DNA of 64,000 nt from DATFQI01 sp963816955 (GTDB lineage Bacteria > Actinomycetota > Thermoleophilia > Solirubrobacterales > Solirubrobacteraceae), in NCBI GenBank assembly GCA_963816955.1, contig CAWFME010000005.1, positions 682,001 to 746,000 of the forward strand, in the 5' to 3' direction. Positions 62,155 to 64,000 of this stretch are shown here, one piece after another. The translations under genes and the position numbers were made by a program. The notes below the pieces were generated by a model that saw nothing but the letters and a program-made list of their open reading frames with translations, was not told where the DNA came from and ran no database searches. Within the stretch, counting starts at the first letter, position 1. Every line of letters starts with the position of its first letter.

Positions 62155-63351
62155 ATGGACGACGCCACGATCACGCGGCTGGCCGACCTCGCGATCGGCT
62201 TCGGCTGCAATCTGCAGCCCGGGCAGATCCTCGCCATCAGCGGTGAGCCCGGCAAGGAGCGGCTGATCCGCGCGCTGGCCGAGAGCGCCTACAAGCACGG
62301 CGCGAAGTTCGTCGACGTCGGATGGTTCGACCCGTGGGTCAAGCGGGCCAGGATCCAGCACGCCGCCGAGGACACGCTGGACTACGTGCCGCCGTGGCTC
62401 GGCGAGCGCGTGCTGGCGCTCGGCGAGCACCGCGCGGCGCGCGTCGCGCTCTCCGGTCCGGTCGCGCCGGGCCTGCTCGAGGACCTCGACCCGGTGCGCG
62501 CCGGCCGCGACCGGCTGCCGTCGGTCAAGGAGGCGGGCACGGTCGTCAACGACCGCACGACCAACTGGACGATCGTGCCGTGCCCGACCGTGCCGTGGGC
62601 GACGCTCGTGCACCCCGACCTGCCGGAGGACGAGGCGCTCGCGAAGCTCGACGAGCAGATCGTCCACGTCCTGCGGCTCGACGAGGCCGACCCGATCGCC
62701 GTCTGGCGCGAGCGGGCCGACACGCTGACCACGGCCGCGCGCAAGCTCGCGGAGCGCGGTTTCGACTCGCTCCACTACGAGGGGCCGGGCACCGACCTGA
62801 CGGTCGGGCTGCTGCCCGGCGCCGGCTGGGAGGCGGCGCGCTTCGAGACCGTCGAGGGGATCGAGCACATGCCGAACCTCCCGACGGAGGAGGTCTTCAC
62901 CTCGCCCGACCCGCAACGCGCGGAAGGCCACGTGACGGCGACCAAGCCGCTCGTGCTGATCGACGGCACCGTCGTGCGCAACCTGCGCGTGCGCTTCGAG
63001 GGCGGCCGGGCCGTCCAGGTCGACGCCGACTCCGCTCAGGACGTGATGCGCACGATCGTCGCCCGCGACGAGGGCGCGGCGCGGCTCGGCGAGGTCGCGC
63101 TCGTCGACGGCGAGGGCCGCATCGGCAAGCTCGACACCGTCTTCTACGACACGCTGCTCGACGAGAACGCCGCCAGCCACATCGCGCTCGGCCAGGGCTT
63201 CCCGTTCGTGGCCCGCGGCCGCGAGGCCGACGTCAACGAGAGCGCCATCCACATCGACTTCATGATCGGCTCGGACGAGCTGAAGATCACCGGCATCACC
63301 GCGGACGGCGAGCGCGTGCCCGTCCTGCACCGGGGCGCCTGGCAGATCTAG
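62155..63351 (+). CDS. M29-family metallo-aminopeptidase
   Basis: The 398-residue protein matches thermophilic aminopeptidase T/AmpS: LAIGFGCNLQPGQILAISGE at the start, NLPTEEVFTSPDPQRAEGHV with metal-binding Glu, and NESAIHIDFMIGSDELKITG with the His-Asp pair near the C-terminus. It releases N-terminal residues from peptides in the cytoplasm. ATG at 62155 is used. Confidence 0.92.
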   Translation: MDDATITRLADLAIGFGCNLQPGQILAISGEPGKERLIRALAESAYKHGAKFVDVGWFDPWVKRARIQHAAEDTLDYVPPWLGERVLALGEHRAARVALSGPVAPGLLEDLDPVRAGRDRLPSVKEAGTVVNDRTTNWTIVPCPTVPWATLVHPDLPEDEALAKLDEQIVHVLRLDEADPIAVWRERADTLTTAARKLAERGFDSLHYEGPGTDLTVGLLPGAGWEAARFETVEGIEHMPNLPTEEVFTSPDPQRAEGHVTATKPLVLIDGTVVRNLRVRFEGGRAVQVDADSAQDVMRTIVARDEGAARLGEVALVDGEGRIGKLDTVFYDTLLDENAASHIALGQGFPFVARGREADVNESAIHIDFMIGSDELKITGITADGERVPVLHRGAWQI

Positions 63352-63400
63352 GCCGGGATCCTAGGCGCGTCAGGCGTTACCCTTTCCGCCGCTCCACCCT

Positions 63401-63490
63401 GGAGAGGTGCCGGAGCGGTTGAACGGGCACGATTGGAAATCGTGTGACGGGGGTCAACCTCGTCCGAGGGTTCGAATCCCTCCCTCTCCG
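63401..63490 (+). tRNA. tRNA-Ser (GGA anticodon)
   Basis: Acceptor GGAGAGG pairs with CCTCTCC before discriminator G63490. The anticodon arm CACGA-TTGGAAA-TCGTG gives GGA, which reads UCC/UCU. A long variable arm is present. Its acceptor stem equals that of tRNA-Ser(GCT) at 1085. Confidence 0.95.
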
Positions 63491-63498
63491 CTGCGGCG

Positions 63499-63834
63499 CT
63501 AGTGCGGCGGCGGCTGGGAGGCGGCGATCGGGATCGGGGTCGGCTCGGCGCCCGTCTCGTCGTAGACGCCCAGCGTCTCGAGCTCGAGCACGAGCACGAC
63601 CTGGCGCACGGAGATCGCCAGGTACTCGTGGCGCTCGGGCTCGCGGCTGCCGTCGAGCCAGGTCAGCTCGGCGTCGGTGACCGCGAGGAAATCGCGCTCG
63701 TGGGCGTTCAAGAAGTCGGTCGTCCGGGACCGGAAGCCCTCGTTGGGGAGCTGCAGCGTCCCCTCGATCTCGTGGCGCTGCGTCTCGATGCGGACGCGCT
63801 CGCGGCGGAAGTGCATGAGCGCAGTATCGGTCAT
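63499..63834 (-). CDS. Conserved hypothetical protein, small beta protein
   Basis: The 111-residue protein reads HFRRERVRIETQRHEIEGTL, then FLNAHERDFLAVTDAELTWL and HEYLAISVRQVVLVLELE. The pattern of strands suits a small barrel of the DUF6812-like type that may bind nucleic acid; this is uncertain. ATG at 63834 is used. It is convergent with tRNA-Ser and divergent from the amidohydrolase. Confidence 0.75.
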   Translation of the reverse strand: MTDTALMHFRRERVRIETQRHEIEGTLQLPNEGFRSRTTDFLNAHERDFLAVTDAELTWLDGSREPERHEYLAISVRQVVLVLELETLGVYDETGAEPTPIPIAASQPPPH

Positions 63835-63863
63835 GCGCCGCGGCCCCTATAGCCTGGCCGCCG

Positions 63864-64000
63864 ATGCTCGACGTCGACGCGCACCTCAAGCCCTACCTCG
63901 ACCGACTCTCCGACGACGTCGGGGGCCTGGACCTCTACGACGCCCACACCCACATCGGCGCCAACGACCCGGACGGGTTCTCGCAGACGCCCGACCAGCT
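63864..64000 (+). CDS. Amidohydrolase family protein, cut by the window edge
   Basis: ATG at 63864 begins MLDVDAHLKPYLDRLSDDVG and continues LYDAHTHIGANDPDG, whose HxH motif is the first metal site of the amidohydrolase TIM barrel. Only 45 residues are visible, so the subfamily cannot be decided. Confidence 0.75.
   Translation, partial: MLDVDAHLKPYLDRLSDDVGGLDLYDAHTHIGANDPDGFSQTPDQ

Overview
The window is very GC-rich, densely packed DNA with frequent GTG and TTG starts and many stop/start overlaps. It carries NarL-type two-component pairs, an actinobacterial Vms1-like release factor and a DesA3-like desaturase/reductase pair. Together these suggest an actinobacterium, most likely of the Solirubrobacterales (Thermoleophilia). 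That placement is inferred from gene content only.

Left part, about 1 to 17 kb, is an accessory region anchored on tRNA-Arg(ACG) at 1220-1293. The 3' half of this tRNA recurs at 6389-6430, at 15230-15276 and, as a 20-base stub, at 16965-16984. These copies look like attachment sites of tandem or nested integrative elements. Segment A (1.3-6.4 kb) has a complete tyrosine integrase, a start-coupled small CxxC protein, a BAAT-like hydrolase that looks like a lipoprotein, a small membrane protein, and an AlbA/Schlafen-type ATP-binding protein behind a four-half-site operator. Segment B (6.4-15.2 kb) has no integrase. It holds a cupin remnant, a 2084-residue NHL/RHS cell-surface protein coupled to a second secreted protein, and IS481 and IS21 debris. 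Segment C (15.3-17.0 kb) holds an ECF sigma factor, a probable anti-sigma membrane protein, and a gene remnant at the degenerate repeat.

17-41 kb is mostly ordinary chromosome: a polar amino-acid ABC operon, a hexapeptide acyltransferase with a GT2-like protein, an ATP-dependent DNA ligase, GNATs, a response regulator beside a collapsed kinase gene, and a SnoaL-FAD monooxygenase fusion. It continues with a glutaminase-STAS-cNMP fusion divergent from an amino-acid permease, an orphan DNA methyltransferase, NAD kinase, a GAF histidine kinase/regulator pair, a QueA family enzyme, a secreted lipase, and the desaturase with its reductase.

41-49 kb is a lipid/isoprenoid cluster: acyl-CoA oxidase-like protein, HMG-CoA reductase, SDR, sugar-nucleotide-type epimerase, TetR and acyl-CoA synthetase. 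Almost every gene here is broken by single-base indels while conserved motifs persist in alternating frames, so I suspect a local run of sequence errors. A 16-base motif in the lipase/desaturase promoter recurs exactly in front of an alpha/beta hydrolase at 50.8 kb, suggesting a shared regulator.

50-64 kb holds a MerR regulator whose start codon overlaps that of a secreted decapeptide-repeat solenoid protein. It also holds a kinase-MobA-oxidase operon divergent from an HD-GYP protein, stress and phosphatase genes, a subtilase, TadA, an M29 aminopeptidase, two tRNA-Ser genes and the start of an amidohydrolase.
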